DNA from: Actinomadura violacea
Lineage (GTDB): Bacteria > Actinomycetota > Actinomycetes > Streptosporangiales > Streptosporangiaceae
DNA length: 64,000 nt
Assembly: GCF_017573465.1 (NCBI RefSeq)
Contig: NZ_JAGEPF010000003.1
Location: forward strand, 1 to 64,000
Direction of reading: 5' to 3'
Shown here: piece by piece, positions 42,170 to 50,455 of the stretch
Numbering within the stretch: the first letter of the stretch is position 1
How the letters are laid out: each line of letters opens with the position of its first letter
Notes under the pieces: generated by a model
What the model saw: the letters and a program-made list of their open reading frames with translations, nothing else
Told to the model about the DNA's origin: nothing
Database searches by the model: none
Translations under genes and position numbers: made by a program

Positions 42170-42589
42170 ATGGCCTCCGTGCACAAAGAGATCATCATCG
42201 ACGCGGACCCCGCGGCGGTGTGGGCGATCATCAGTGACTTCACCGACGGGCCCGCCCGGATGGCGCCGGGCTTCGTCACCGACAGCAGGCTCGACGAGCC
42301 GGACGTCAGGGTCGTCACATTCGCCGACGGAACAGTGCTGCGGGAGCGGCTCATCACACTCGACGACGAGCCGCGCCGGCTCGTCTACTCGGTCATCGGC
42401 GGCACCACGCAGCCCGAACACGACAACGCCTCGATGCAGGTCGTCCCACACGGTGAGGGCCGCAGCCGGTTCCTGTGGATCCACGACGTGCGACCGGACG
42501 ACCTCACCGCCGCGATGGGCGCAGGAATGGACCACGGACTGAACATCTTCAAGCAGACGGTGGAGTCCTCCAGCGAGGACCTCGGCTAG
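42170..42589 (+). CDS. SRPBCC family protein
   Basis: 139 residues of the polyketide-cyclase/START-like ligand-binding fold: SVHKEIIIDADPAAVWAIIS, RMAPGFVTD, RRLVYSVIGGTTQPEHDNAS, SRFLWIHDVRPDDLTAAMG. GAAGAG precedes the ATG. Follows the VOC gene in one transcript, ending at the hairpin at 42717. Probably binds a small hydrophobic ligand. Confidence 0.85.
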   Translation: MASVHKEIIIDADPAAVWAIISDFTDGPARMAPGFVTDSRLDEPDVRVVTFADGTVLRERLITLDDEPRRLVYSVIGGTTQPEHDNASMQVVPHGEGRSRFLWIHDVRPDDLTAAMGAGMDHGLNIFKQTVESSSEDLG

Positions 42590-42716
42590 GTCGCTCGCGC
42601 GACTCCAAGAACCCCGACTCGCCCTGGTGCTCACCATCCACCAGATGAGCAGCCTGCTCCACCAGGTCAAGACCGGCCGGCACGACCTGTAACCCAGGCC
42701 GCGCACCAGGCCAGGC

Positions 42717-42749
42717 GGGCCCCGACCGATCCGAGCTCGGTCGGGGCCC
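42717..42749. terminator. Bidirectional terminator hairpin
   Basis: GGGCCCCGACCGA pairs perfectly with TCGGTCGGGGCCC around a seven-base loop, between the ends of the convergent SRPBCC and nitroreductase genes. No U-run, as usual in actinomycetes. Confidence 0.75.
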
Positions 42750-42849
42750 GCCCGCGTCCAGCATCACCTCGCCCACCTGGCATGGGTTCGGTTGGCGAGC
42801 GGCGGCGACGGCATTGCCCCCGCAGATGCTCGGACTGGCGGTCGGGTGT

Positions 42850-43497
42850 TCACCATCGTTCCCAGTGCAGGACCTGGTCGCGTGGGATGCGGGGCGCGGG
42901 TGAGAAGTCGGTGCCGATTGTGTAAGCGAGTGGAATGAACGCGGCGAGCATGACGTCGTTGTAGGGGACGCCCAGTGTGGCGGCGAGTTCGGGTTCGAGG
43001 GGTCCCTGGGCGGTGGTCCATGTGGTGCCGAGGCCGCGGGCGCGGGCGGCGAGCATGAAGCTCCAGGTCGCGGGCAGGATGGATCCCCATGTGCCGGATT
43101 GGATGGCCGCCGAGGCGTGATCGGTGCGCCCTTCGATGGCGGGGATGACGAACGCCGGGACGCGGTGGATGTTGTCGGTCAGGTGCCGTAGCCCGTCGAA
43201 CACGCCCTGGGTGGAGCGCGGAGCGTGGTTCATGCGGCGGATGTCGTGCTCGTTCAGTGGCTGCCCCTCCGCGGCGGCGAGCGCGCGGCGAAAGATGTCG
43301 CCTACTTTGCCGCGCAGGCGCGGCTCCGTGACCACGATGAAGTGCCAGCGTTGCCGGTTGCGTCCGGTGGGCGCCTGGGTGGCCAGGTCGATGCACTCCT
43401 CGATGAGCCGGCGCGGGACGGGCCGGTCGAGGTCGAGCCGCTTGCGGACGGCCCGGGTGGTGGACAGCAGTTCGTCGGGGGTCAGGTCGAAGGTCAT
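42850..43497 (-). CDS. Nitroreductase family protein
   Basis: 215 residues, starting MTFDLTPDELLSTTRAVRKR. FMN-binding motifs of the nitroreductase fold: RKRLDLDRPVP, CIDLATQAPTGRNRQRWHF, SILPATWSFMLAARARGLGT. Leftward and convergent to the SRPBCC unit. An MFS remnant precedes it and a MarR gene lies divergent beyond that, so it was probably the second gene of a MarR-controlled efflux/reductase unit. Confidence 0.88.
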   Translation of the reverse strand: MTFDLTPDELLSTTRAVRKRLDLDRPVPRRLIEECIDLATQAPTGRNRQRWHFIVVTEPRLRGKVGDIFRRALAAAEGQPLNEHDIRRMNHAPRSTQGVFDGLRHLTDNIHRVPAFVIPAIEGRTDHASAAIQSGTWGSILPATWSFMLAARARGLGTTWTTAQGPLEPELAATLGVPYNDVMLAAFIPLAYTIGTDFSPAPRIPRDQVLHWERW

Positions 43498-43499
43498 CG

Positions 43500-43825
43500 C
43501 GGTGCTCCGTCGGGCTGACCATCGCCGCGAGCAGCGCCACGCCGATGCTGGCTTCCATCTGGACGATTCCCGGCCCGGTGTCCAGCGCCGAGTACCCCAG
43601 CACGCCCTGGAGGCACAGGACGGCCGCGAACTGCCAGCCGATCGTCGCGTACGCCCAGGCCGGCGCTGCCACACCGGCGGGCCAACTGGTCTCGGTGAGT
43701 GCGTAGGCCAACAGCAGGACGCCGCTGGTGATAGCGCCGGCGTCCGCCGCGTCGAACCCTGTGCGCGGGCCGTCGGCGAACGTCGTGGTGATCAGCGACA
43801 GTGCCGTCGAGTCCAGGAACACCAT
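43500..43825 (-). pseudogene. MFS transporter remnant
   Basis: Leftward reading MVFLDSTALSLITTTFADG is like an MFS helix-1 start. It jumps directly to later membrane segments (AITSGVLLLAYALTETSWPA, WAYATIGWQFAAVLCLQGVL, ASIGVALLAAMV), and the frame then runs off into the nitroreductase gene out of phase. About 110 codons remain of an expected 400-500. Internal deletions, not a functional permease. Confidence 0.55.
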
Positions 43826-43938
43826 CGTGCACCAGCAGAATCGGGGCCGCCGTTGCCCGGCGGTCGGAACGCATCCACCAGAACACTCCGTCTTCGAGTA
43901 GACGATCTACAACGAGACGAAACCGTATGATCACAAAT

Positions 43939-43969
43939 CATCTGCTGTCAAACAATCGCCTGGCAGATG
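43939..43969. promoter_or_regulatory. MarR-type operator
   Basis: CATCTGC-17 nt-GCAGATG, perfect 7-bp arms, 41 bases upstream of the MarR start in an AT-rich stretch that also holds the divergent promoter. Confidence 0.5.
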
Positions 43970-44009
43970 GTTCTGATAGTCTCGCGCGGGTCGACAGCGC
44001 AGGAGACCC

Positions 44010-44459
44010 ATGCCTTCCAAGCCCGCCCGGCCCGCCTACTTCCCGACGCTGGCTGCCGAACGACCGGACATCGCGATGTGCCGCGCCTCGGGGTACCTGG
44101 CCCGCGCCGCCGACGCCCACGCCGCCCGGCACGGCCTCGGCGTCGGCCAGCACCTCGTACTGAAGATGCTCGACGCCGTCGGCCCTTGCTCCCAGCAGGT
44201 GCTCAGCGAGGAACTGCGGATCGACCGCAGCGTCATGGTGAATGTGTGCGACGACCTGGAACAGTCCGGTTTCGTCCGCCGCGAACGCAACCCCGACGAC
44301 CGCCGCTCCTACGCCGTCACCATCACCGACGAGGGCCACGAGCGCCTCGCCGGGGCCGAGAGCACCGTCTCCTCCTACCTGGAAGAGACGTTCGCCCCTC
44401 TCACTACCAGTGAACGCACCCAGCTCACGGCGCTGGTCAGCAAGCTCATGCAGCTCTGA
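44010..44459 (+). CDS. MarR family regulator
   Basis: 149 residues: HLVLKMLDAVGPCSQQVLSE, LRIDRSVMVNVCDDLEQSGF, and the wing VRRERNPDDRRSYAVTITDE. Standard MarR winged helix with terminal dimerisation helices. Cys residues at 24, 60 and 79 could make it redox-sensitive, but this is not testable here. Divergent from the MFS remnant/nitroreductase unit. Confidence 0.9.
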   Translation: MPSKPARPAYFPTLAAERPDIAMCRASGYLARAADAHAARHGLGVGQHLVLKMLDAVGPCSQQVLSEELRIDRSVMVNVCDDLEQSGFVRRERNPDDRRSYAVTITDEGHERLAGAESTVSSYLEETFAPLTTSERTQLTALVSKLMQL

Positions 44460-44462
44460 TCG

Positions 44463-44615
44463 TCACCAGGACAGTGAATGGAACGGCCGACGGCCATACT
44501 CCCGGGTCAGGTCGGCCAAGGACACCTCGCCGGTGGCGTAGCGGCGGCGGATTGAGCGGCGCGCGGGCTTGGGCAGTTTGCCCTTGAGCTTGCCGTTCTT
44601 CTTGGCAAGGAGGTG
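44463..44615 (-). pseudogene. Resolvase C-terminal scrap
   Basis: Leftward reading LLAKKNGKLKGKLPKPARRS, then IRRRYATGEVSLADLTREYG. This is the linker and HTH region of Tn3-type resolvases (family form KGKxPKL...SLADLAxEYxVGRSTIHR). One extra C near 44500 shifts the last HTH residues. The catalytic domain is absent; matching N-terminal scraps lie at 34.5 and 36.2 kb. Confidence 0.65.
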
Positions 44616-44653
44616 GATGCTGGGGTCTGCAGCCCCCGGCAACCGGTGTTCGG

Positions 44654-45415
44654 TCAGCTCAGCCGGGCGTCGGTGTAGGCGGCCATGGCGTCCCGCTGGT
44701 ATTCGGCCAGGCCGGCAGCGATCTGGTCGTAGGCTGCGCGCCACTGCGCATCGTCGCCGTAGGACTGCCCCAGGGCCTTGAACGCGGCCGCGTCCGGGGT
44801 CCACATCTGGCTGATGCCCTGGTAATGGGCGTCGACCTCGGCCTGCACCGCCGGGTCGGTCACCGGCGTGGCGGCCTGCATGAACTCGGCCATACGGACC
44901 ATCGCCGCGGTCGCCTCATGCTGCAGCCGCTCCATCTCGGCCTCGGTGAGCGTGGCGGCGAACTGCGCCGACTGCTGCGCCTGGTCGGACCACTGCGTGC
45001 GGGCCGGCGACTCGTAGCGGGCGGTGTCGAACCCCGTGAACAGGTTCTCCGGCCTGCTGATCTTTCCCATATCGGGTGTCTCCTCGTCCTCCCCCAGTTC
45101 GGCGATGGTGCGGGCGACCGTGCGGGCGAGCACGTCGAGGCGGTCCCGCTCGGCCAGCAGCCTGCGCTGGTGCTCGCGCAGCGCGGCCACCTGGTCGACC
45201 TGGCGCTGCAGGACCTGCGCGATCTCCCGCAGCCCCACGCCCAGTTCCCGCATCAGCAGGATCTGCTGCAGCCGCAGCAGATCGGCCTGCTCGTAATAGC
45301 GATGGCCGTTGCTGCCGATGTATGCGGGAGCAAGCAAGCCGATCTCGTCGTAGTGACGCAGGGTCCGGGACGTCACCCTCGACATCCGAGCCACGTCCGC
45401 AATCGACCAGGCCAC
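44654..45415 (-). CDS. TipA-like MerR regulator
   Basis: 253 residues. The MerR HTH (SIADVARMSRVTSRTLRHYD, LLAPAYIGSNGHRYYEQADL) is followed by a long coiled linker (VDQVAALREHQRRLLAERDR). A TipAS-type antibiotic-recognition domain follows (SDQAQQSAQFAATLTEAEME, WTPDAAAFKALGQSYGDDAQ, LAEYQRDAMAAYTDARL). TipAL proteins bind thiopeptides and other cyclic drugs. Which gene it controls here is unclear, as the downstream gene is only a resolvase scrap. Confidence 0.9.
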   Translation of the reverse strand: MAWSIADVARMSRVTSRTLRHYDEIGLLAPAYIGSNGHRYYEQADLLRLQQILLMRELGVGLREIAQVLQRQVDQVAALREHQRRLLAERDRLDVLARTVARTIAELGEDEETPDMGKISRPENLFTGFDTARYESPARTQWSDQAQQSAQFAATLTEAEMERLQHEATAAMVRMAEFMQAATPVTDPAVQAEVDAHYQGISQMWTPDAAAFKALGQSYGDDAQWRAAYDQIAAGLAEYQRDAMAAYTDARLS

Positions 45416-45639
45416 GGCCGCACCTTCCTCGCCGGGCCGGTCCCTCCGGCCTCACGAGAGACCGTAGAAGTTGGCGCAACGGAAAGCGCAAGCCGAACTG
45501 GACAGCCCCATCCGTTACGACCAATAACCGATCCGGATATGTGCCCGCGACTCGGACATCGAGTCTCGGGCTCCGTCCCGCAGTGGACGCTGCGCGTTAT
45601 CGTCCTGCTGTAGGTGAAACTCTCGAGTGCGGAGCGGTC

Positions 45640-45999
45640 ATGACGGCTCTCGGCGGCAACGTGCACATCTTCGCCCGGCCCCACCGCCGCGAGGAACTGG
45701 CCCGGTGCCTGGAGAGCGTGCTCGGCTGCGCGGTCCGGACCGTCGACTTCCCCGGCATCGCCGAGCCGATGCTCGTGGCGCGGTTCCCCGGCGGCGGTGC
45801 GCTCAGCGTCGAGTTTCTCGACGAGGCGCCCGACGACGACCGGCCTCGGCTCGGCGCGTGGCTCGAACTCCGGGCCGACGACCCGGCGGCGCTGATGCGC
45901 GCCGCGATGGACGCCGGCCTCCGCGAGGTCGAGCATCCCGGCCACCCGTACTACTTCATGCTGCCTGGCGGCCAGGTGTTCACGGTCGCGCCGGCGTAG
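45640..45999 (+). CDS. VOC-like small protein
   Basis: 119 residues: NVHIFARPHRREELARCLES, VLGCAVRTVDFPGIAEPML, VEFLDEAPDDDRPRLGAWLE, YYFMLPGGQVFTVAPA. A single glyoxalase-fold domain, weakly matching the metal positions. GGAG six bases before the ATG. Monocistronic; divergent from the TipA-like regulator over a 224-base gap, so it might be its target. Confidence 0.75.
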   Translation: MTALGGNVHIFARPHRREELARCLESVLGCAVRTVDFPGIAEPMLVARFPGGGALSVEFLDEAPDDDRPRLGAWLELRADDPAALMRAAMDAGLREVEHPGHPYYFMLPGGQVFTVAPA

Positions 46000-46027
46000 G
46001 ACGTCTTGGGCTCGGACGTGGGAGGTG

Positions 46028-46558
46028 TCAGCAGGGGCCGTCGGTCACGGACGTGGTGACGGTGTGGCTCCAAGGCTCGCCGTTGCCGAGGCCGAGGGCG
46101 TTGTCGACGGTGACGGTCAGGCAGACGGGGTTCCTGCCCTTGCGGTTCGTCAGCTCGTACTTGTCGCCGCCGGCGTCGCGGATCTTCACCTTGCCGTTGC
46201 CCTCGTCGTTCACGGCGGAGTAGACGCTCGACGACGCGTCGATGGCGGAGCCGAGCCCGCTGGACCTGCCGCTCTCCACGCTGCGGGCCGCCGCGTACGC
46301 GACCGAGTGGACCTGCGAGGTCGAGTAGTCCATCGACCTGTCGGCGGACTTCAGGACGAGGGCGAGGACGAGCAGGACGACGGTGCCGAAGAAGTACCCG
46401 ACGCGGCTCATCGTCAGCGCGGCGTCGGACGGTTCGAGGGCCTCGGGGTTGCGGTACTGCCAGCCGCGGGTCCGCAGGTAGACCTTCCGCTGGTCCATGC
46501 AGCCGAGGACGAACATCACGACCGCCGCGATCACGACGAAGACGATCAGCGCCGTCAT
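46028..46558 (-). CDS. Two-helix membrane protein (DUF6199-like N-terminus)
   Basis: 176 residues from MTALIVFVVIAAVVMFVLGC. First membrane helix at 1-20, then the motif RKVYLRTRGWQYRNPEALEP. A second helix (GYFFGTVVLLVLALVL) and an outer domain of about 90 residues with two Cys near the end (NPVCLTVTVDNALG, TDGPC) follow. The N-terminal motif resembles DUF6199; the rest is unknown. AGGGCCATCC upstream is a weak site, but longer readings are arginine-rich and unlikely. Confidence 0.65.
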   Translation of the reverse strand: MTALIVFVVIAAVVMFVLGCMDQRKVYLRTRGWQYRNPEALEPSDAALTMSRVGYFFGTVVLLVLALVLKSADRSMDYSTSQVHSVAYAAARSVESGRSSGLGSAIDASSSVYSAVNDEGNGKVKIRDAGGDKYELTNRKGRNPVCLTVTVDNALGLGNGEPWSHTVTTSVTDGPC

Positions 46559-46709
46559 GGGATGGCCCTCTCGCCGGCGGTGCGATTCCCGCAGATCGGA
46601 CGGCGTCGGTAGGCGCCCGGTTCCGCGGCGTGGGTTGAGGCGGACGGCGCGCTCGTACTCGGCCGCGACGCTCATACGCACCGCCATCACCGGAGCGGAG
46701 CCGGCGGCA

Positions 46710-47324
46710 CTAGAGATCGACTGATTCGCCCACCGGGATGCGGGCGTACTCGGTCTCCTCCTCAAGCCACTCGTCGAAGTACTCCAGACCGACCTTGCTG
46801 AGCTGGATGTCGTGGATGGGGAACGCTCGGGCCGGTCGGACGCCCCGGACGAAGGTGATGGCCTCGCCGATCTTCACCCAGGGGCCGGCCGCCGGGACCA
46901 ACAGGGTGTCGACCTCGTCGGTGGGGACGAAGAGGGAGTCTCCCGGATGGTAAAGGCCGTCCACGATGAAACCGAGGTTCGGGCAGCCGGGTAGCCCGTC
47001 GATGACCTCGGCGTGCACGCCGCCCACGGCCTTCACGGTGAAGCCGGCGGCGGTGAAGGTCTCGCCCGCGGCAGCCGCGGTCGCTCCCTCGCCGAGTTCT
47101 TCGGCCAGCGCCGCATGGGTGTGGACGGTCAGCGCGGGATTGTCCGCCCGGGCGGCCTTGAGCGCCTCGACGTCGATGTGGTCGGGGTGCTCATGAGAGA
47201 CGAGCACGGCCGTGGCTCCGGACAGCGCCGCCTGCGCGTCGGAGAAGGTGCCCGGATCGATCACGAGCACCCGATCGCCGTCCTGGACACGTACACAGGC
47301 ATGCCCGAAATGCGTCAGTCTCAC
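46710..47324 (-). CDS. Metallo-beta-lactamase fold hydrolase
   Basis: 204 residues of the UlaG-like group: MRLTHFGHACVRVQDGDRVL, the metal motif VLVSHEHPDHID, VHAEVIDGLPGCPNLGFIVD, LYHPGDSLF and the final AFPIHDIQLSK. All His/Asp ligands of the HxHxDH-type motif are present, with GLYHPGDS giving the bridging Asp. Cytoplasmic; substrate unknown. Single gene. Confidence 0.88.
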   Translation of the reverse strand: MRLTHFGHACVRVQDGDRVLVIDPGTFSDAQAALSGATAVLVSHEHPDHIDVEALKAARADNPALTVHTHAALAEELGEGATAAAAGETFTAAGFTVKAVGGVHAEVIDGLPGCPNLGFIVDGLYHPGDSLFVPTDEVDTLLVPAAGPWVKIGEAITFVRGVRPARAFPIHDIQLSKVGLEYFDEWLEEETEYARIPVGESVDL

Positions 47325-47404
47325 CTGATCACCTTAAGTCTTGTTCGTGTTGCACGCCGGGTTCCAGTGGGAGTAGCAAGGAGGACGCTGATCGCGAAGG
47401 CAGG

Positions 47405-47842
47405 TCAGTGCGTATGAATCTGCGAATGGGCCTCTTCGAGAGAAGCTCCCGCCAGGAGCGCGGCGACCCCGTCGGCGAAGTTGGAGCACTCGAAGATGTC
47501 CTCGTGCGGGCAGGCCAAACCATGGGCGATGACGGTGCGTGCCACCTGAGCCTGGGCAATGCGTTGATCCAGCTCAGTGAGCTTGCGCTGGTACAACTCC
47601 CGCCAGCCGTCACCGGCAGGCGAACGAGAGGCGAGGAACGCTTTGACCTCCCGCAACGTGAAACCTGCATTTTGCAGCGCCAAGACCACACCGACCAGTC
47701 CGACCGCCGATGGCGGATACCGCCGCTGGCCCGAGACCCGGGCCGGCGCCGGTAGCAGGCCGAATTCCTCCCAGTAGCGCAGTGCGGAGGTGGCGACACC
47801 GGTGCGGCTCGCCAGTTCACCGATCGTCAACTGCTCGCTCAT
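47405..47842 (-). CDS. MerR family regulator
   Basis: 145 residues: LTIGELASRTGVATSALRYW, EEFGLLPAPARVSGQRRYPP, long helix, then CPHEDIFECSNF near the C-terminus. The two cysteines might bind metal or sense redox as in SoxR-like proteins. Divergent from a methyltransferase with a perfect dyad between. Confidence 0.88.
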   Translation of the reverse strand: MSEQLTIGELASRTGVATSALRYWEEFGLLPAPARVSGQRRYPPSAVGLVGVVLALQNAGFTLREVKAFLASRSPAGDGWRELYQRKLTELDQRIAQAQVARTVIAHGLACPHEDIFECSNFADGVAALLAGASLEEAHSQIHTH

Positions 47843-47844
47843 TT

Positions 47845-47866
47845 GACTTCAAGCGTACTTGAAGTC
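47845..47866. promoter_or_regulatory. MerR operator
   Basis: GACTTCAAG-CGTA-CTTGAAGTC is a perfect 9-bp inverted repeat. It sits two bases from the MerR start and 14 from the methyltransferase start. A 22-bp dyad is standard for MerR proteins. Confidence 0.75.
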
Positions 47867-47880
47867 GTTGACTGGCGATC

Positions 47881-48525
47881 ATGCAGACGGCAGGTACATC
47901 TCTCAAACAACGCGCGATCAGTTATCTGGTGCGCCAGGCCCGTCAACCGCGGGGCGTCGTCGGGTGGGCGAACGGCTGGATGTTCGCTCTTCGCCCTTCC
48001 AACCGGCAGCGCAACATCTGGGCAGTGTCGTTGCTGGACGTGCAGCCCACCGACCGGGTGCTCGAAATCGGCTTCGGTCCCGGCGTCGCCATCTCCGAAT
48101 TCGCCCGCCGCGCCGCCCGGGGCCAGGTCTTCGGCATCGACCACTCCCAGGCAATGGTCCGGCATGCCGCCCGTCGCAATGCCGCCGCCATCCGCGCCCA
48201 CCGCGTGCACCTCACACAAGCCTCCGTGGAGCAGTTGCCGGGCTTCGGTGATCCGCTCGATGCCATCCTGGCCGTCAACTCCGTGGGGTTCTGGCCCGAC
48301 CCGGTGGAGCGGCTTCGTGAGCTGCACGGCCTGCTCCGCCCCGCAGGACGCATCGCGCTTGTCAGTCAGCCCCGTTGCCCCGGCGCCACCCGGGACACCA
48401 CGGCCCGAGCCGCCCAAGAGCTCCAGGACATGCTCACGCAAGCCGGCTTCATCCACATCCGCGTCAAAACCCTCGACCTCGACCCGCCCGTCGCCTGCGT
48501 CCTCGCCACCAGCCGACCGACATGA
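47881..48525 (+). CDS. Class I SAM-dependent methyltransferase
   Basis: 214 residues. SAM motif I VLEIGFGPGVAISEFARRAA, acidic loop VFGIDHSQAMV, then AILAVNSVGFWPDPVERLRE and LLRPAGRIALVSQPRCP. It resembles UbiE/phosphatidylethanolamine-type methyltransferases. No clear ribosome binding site precedes the ATG at 47881. The start is close to the operator, so the mRNA may be nearly leaderless. Control by the divergent MerR is likely. Confidence 0.85.
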   Translation: MQTAGTSLKQRAISYLVRQARQPRGVVGWANGWMFALRPSNRQRNIWAVSLLDVQPTDRVLEIGFGPGVAISEFARRAARGQVFGIDHSQAMVRHAARRNAAAIRAHRVHLTQASVEQLPGFGDPLDAILAVNSVGFWPDPVERLRELHGLLRPAGRIALVSQPRCPGATRDTTARAAQELQDMLTQAGFIHIRVKTLDLDPPVACVLATSRPT

Positions 48526-48671
48526 CCTGGGGGCGCCGTTCAAGCCAGGAGAGAGGAACTCGCCATACGAGGTGGCGCTCCGTTCCGGCGGGTCCGCAAT
48601 GGCGGCGACGGGCTCGCCGCCGCGACACCTGAACGGGGCGCCGCACCACGGGGCCGCGGCCGCCGGGTTGC

Positions 48672-49064
48672 TCAGGCGGGTGGGGCGGGCTCTGTCCGCG
48701 TCGGGACTCCCAGCTTCGCGGCGAGTTCGTCGCGCAGCCTGACCAGGCGCTCGATCTCGGCGTCCAGAGCCTCCAGGCGGCGCTGGGCCACCCCGCCCGT
48801 CTGCGGGCAGACCTCCCCGCCGTAGGCGGGGAGGGTGTCTCCGTCCATGAGATGGAGGCGGTCCGCGCACATCCGGACGTCCTCGACGGTCAGTCCGAGG
48901 GCCAGCAACTGCCGGATGATGCGCACCCGGTTGACCTCTCCCACCCCGTACTCACGCTGCCCCGAGGCCGTGCGCGGCGGTGGCGAGAGCAGGCCCCGCT
49001 GCTCGTAGAACCTCAGTGCCCGCGGGGTCGTCCCGGCCGCCGCCGCGGCGTCACCGATCCGCAT
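48672..49064 (-). CDS. MerR family regulator
   Basis: 130 residues: MRIGDAAAAAGTTPRALRFY, EQRGLLSPPPRTASGQREYG, RIIRQLLALGLTVEDVRMCA. Short SoxR-related type with one Cys in the linker and one near LPAYGGEVCPQ. Downstream of, and in the same direction as, the MDR reductase at 49086 (21 bases between), so the two form an operon, with the regulator second. Confidence 0.87.
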   Translation of the reverse strand: MRIGDAAAAAGTTPRALRFYEQRGLLSPPPRTASGQREYGVGEVNRVRIIRQLLALGLTVEDVRMCADRLHLMDGDTLPAYGGEVCPQTGGVAQRRLEALDAEIERLVRLRDELAAKLGVPTRTEPAPPA

Positions 49065-49085
49065 CCGCCCTCCCGCCTCGTCCTG

Positions 49086-50108
49086 CTACAGCTCCACGAC
49101 GACGGTGCCGAGGTGGCGCCCGTCGATCAACTCGTGCAACGCCTGCGGCGCGCGTTCGATGCCCGCGACCCGGACGTGCGGGAACGTCAGCTCGCCGGAC
49201 CGCAGCCATCCGCCGACGCGCTCGACCCAGCTCGGGCGGCCCTGCCCGTCGTCGAGGCCGGCGAAGCCGCGCATGCCGATCCGTTTGATGATCAGCTGGA
49301 AGGTGTCGATCTCGACGGGCGCGGTGGTGCCGGAGAGGCCGGGCGCCATCTGCCCCGCGAGGGTGCCGACGATCGCGAAGCGCGCGCCGGTGCGCGCGGC
49401 CCCGATGGCGGCCTGGAGCTGCTCACCTCCGACGTTGTCGACCAGGACGTCGATGCCGTCGGGGGCGGCCTTCGCGAGTTGCTCGGCGATGGGCCCGGCG
49501 CCGCGGATCACGGCCGCGTCATATCCCAGCTCGGCGACGAGGCGCTCGGCCTTCGCCGGCGAGCCCGTGCTGCCGACCACCCGTCCAGCACCGAGCAGCC
49601 GGGCGATCTGGCCCGCCATCGAGCCGACGCCTCCCGCGCCACCGGTGACGAACACGGTGTCCCCGCGGCCGATGGGCGCGTCCCTGGTCAGCGCCGTGTA
49701 AGCGATCGCGGCGGCCCCGAGGTGCGCGACGGGATCGGGCAGCGCATCGTCCACCGGCGTGCACTGCCCGGCGGGGACGGCCGCGTACTCGCGCCATCCG
49801 AGAAAGTGGCGGACAAGGTCGCCAGGCTGCAGGCCGGTGCCCGGCGGTGCTGAGACGACCTCGCCGATCGCCGCCCCGAACAGGACGTCTCCCGGACGCA
49901 GCGGTGGGAAGGGAGCACCGGGGATGCCTCCGCCGAGGAGCGTCCGCAGCGCGGGAAAGACATGGAAGAACCGGTTCCGGACAAGGACGTCGCCGTCGCC
50001 GGGCACCGGCGGCGGCGTGCGCGCGATCGTGAAGTGCTCCGGCTTCGGCAGGCCGTCGGGCAGGGCGGCGAGACGGATCTCGCGGACGGACTCCGGCAAG
50101 GTCGGCAT
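49086..50108 (-). CDS. NADP-dependent MDR reductase (PTGR/LTB4DH type)
   Basis: 340 residues. MDR fold without zinc ligands: VREIRLAALPDGLPKPEHFT start typical of the leukotriene-B4 dehydrogenase/curcumin reductase group, LRPGDVLFGAAIGEVV, cofactor loop VFVTGGAGGVGSMAGQIARL, DVLVDNVGGEQLQAAI, and the final GTVVVEL. Reduces activated double bonds. First gene of an operon with the MerR regulator. Confidence 0.88.
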   Translation of the reverse strand: MPTLPESVREIRLAALPDGLPKPEHFTIARTPPPVPGDGDVLVRNRFFHVFPALRTLLGGGIPGAPFPPLRPGDVLFGAAIGEVVSAPPGTGLQPGDLVRHFLGWREYAAVPAGQCTPVDDALPDPVAHLGAAAIAYTALTRDAPIGRGDTVFVTGGAGGVGSMAGQIARLLGAGRVVGSTGSPAKAERLVAELGYDAAVIRGAGPIAEQLAKAAPDGIDVLVDNVGGEQLQAAIGAARTGARFAIVGTLAGQMAPGLSGTTAPVEIDTFQLIIKRIGMRGFAGLDDGQGRPSWVERVGGWLRSGELTFPHVRVAGIERAPQALHELIDGRHLGTVVVEL

Positions 50109-50399
50109 GAATTGCTCCTCAGAACGGGACAGCCCGCGCCCAGCACGGCGCCAGGCGCGGCGCGGTGACGCTAACCCCTGACCCGCACGTCAAAGGCAAG
50201 CGCTCCCCCACCGCCGCGCCGTTCGGAAGGCGCAATTCTCATGCTGAGGGGGACCTCGATCTCCCTGCTGGCCGGCTGCCGGTGCTGATCGTTGCAGGTC
50301 ACGGCGGCGAGCAGACCGGCATTGGGCGGCGGTGGAGTCCGCGTGTCATCGGTGGCAGCTTGACGGCCTTCCGGTCGCGGGGTTCCGGCCCGACACAAA

Positions 50400-50435
50400 G
50401 GACCCCGCTCTCGTCCGAGGACGGGAGCGGGGTCC
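50400..50435. terminator. Terminator hairpin
   Basis: GGACCCCGCTC pairs perfectly with GAGCGGGGTCC around a 14-base loop that itself can pair (CGTCC/GGACG). It lies 20 bases after the stop of the leftward secreted-protein gene. Confidence 0.8.
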
Positions 50436-50455
50436 GTGCTTGGGGGTTGATGTGG

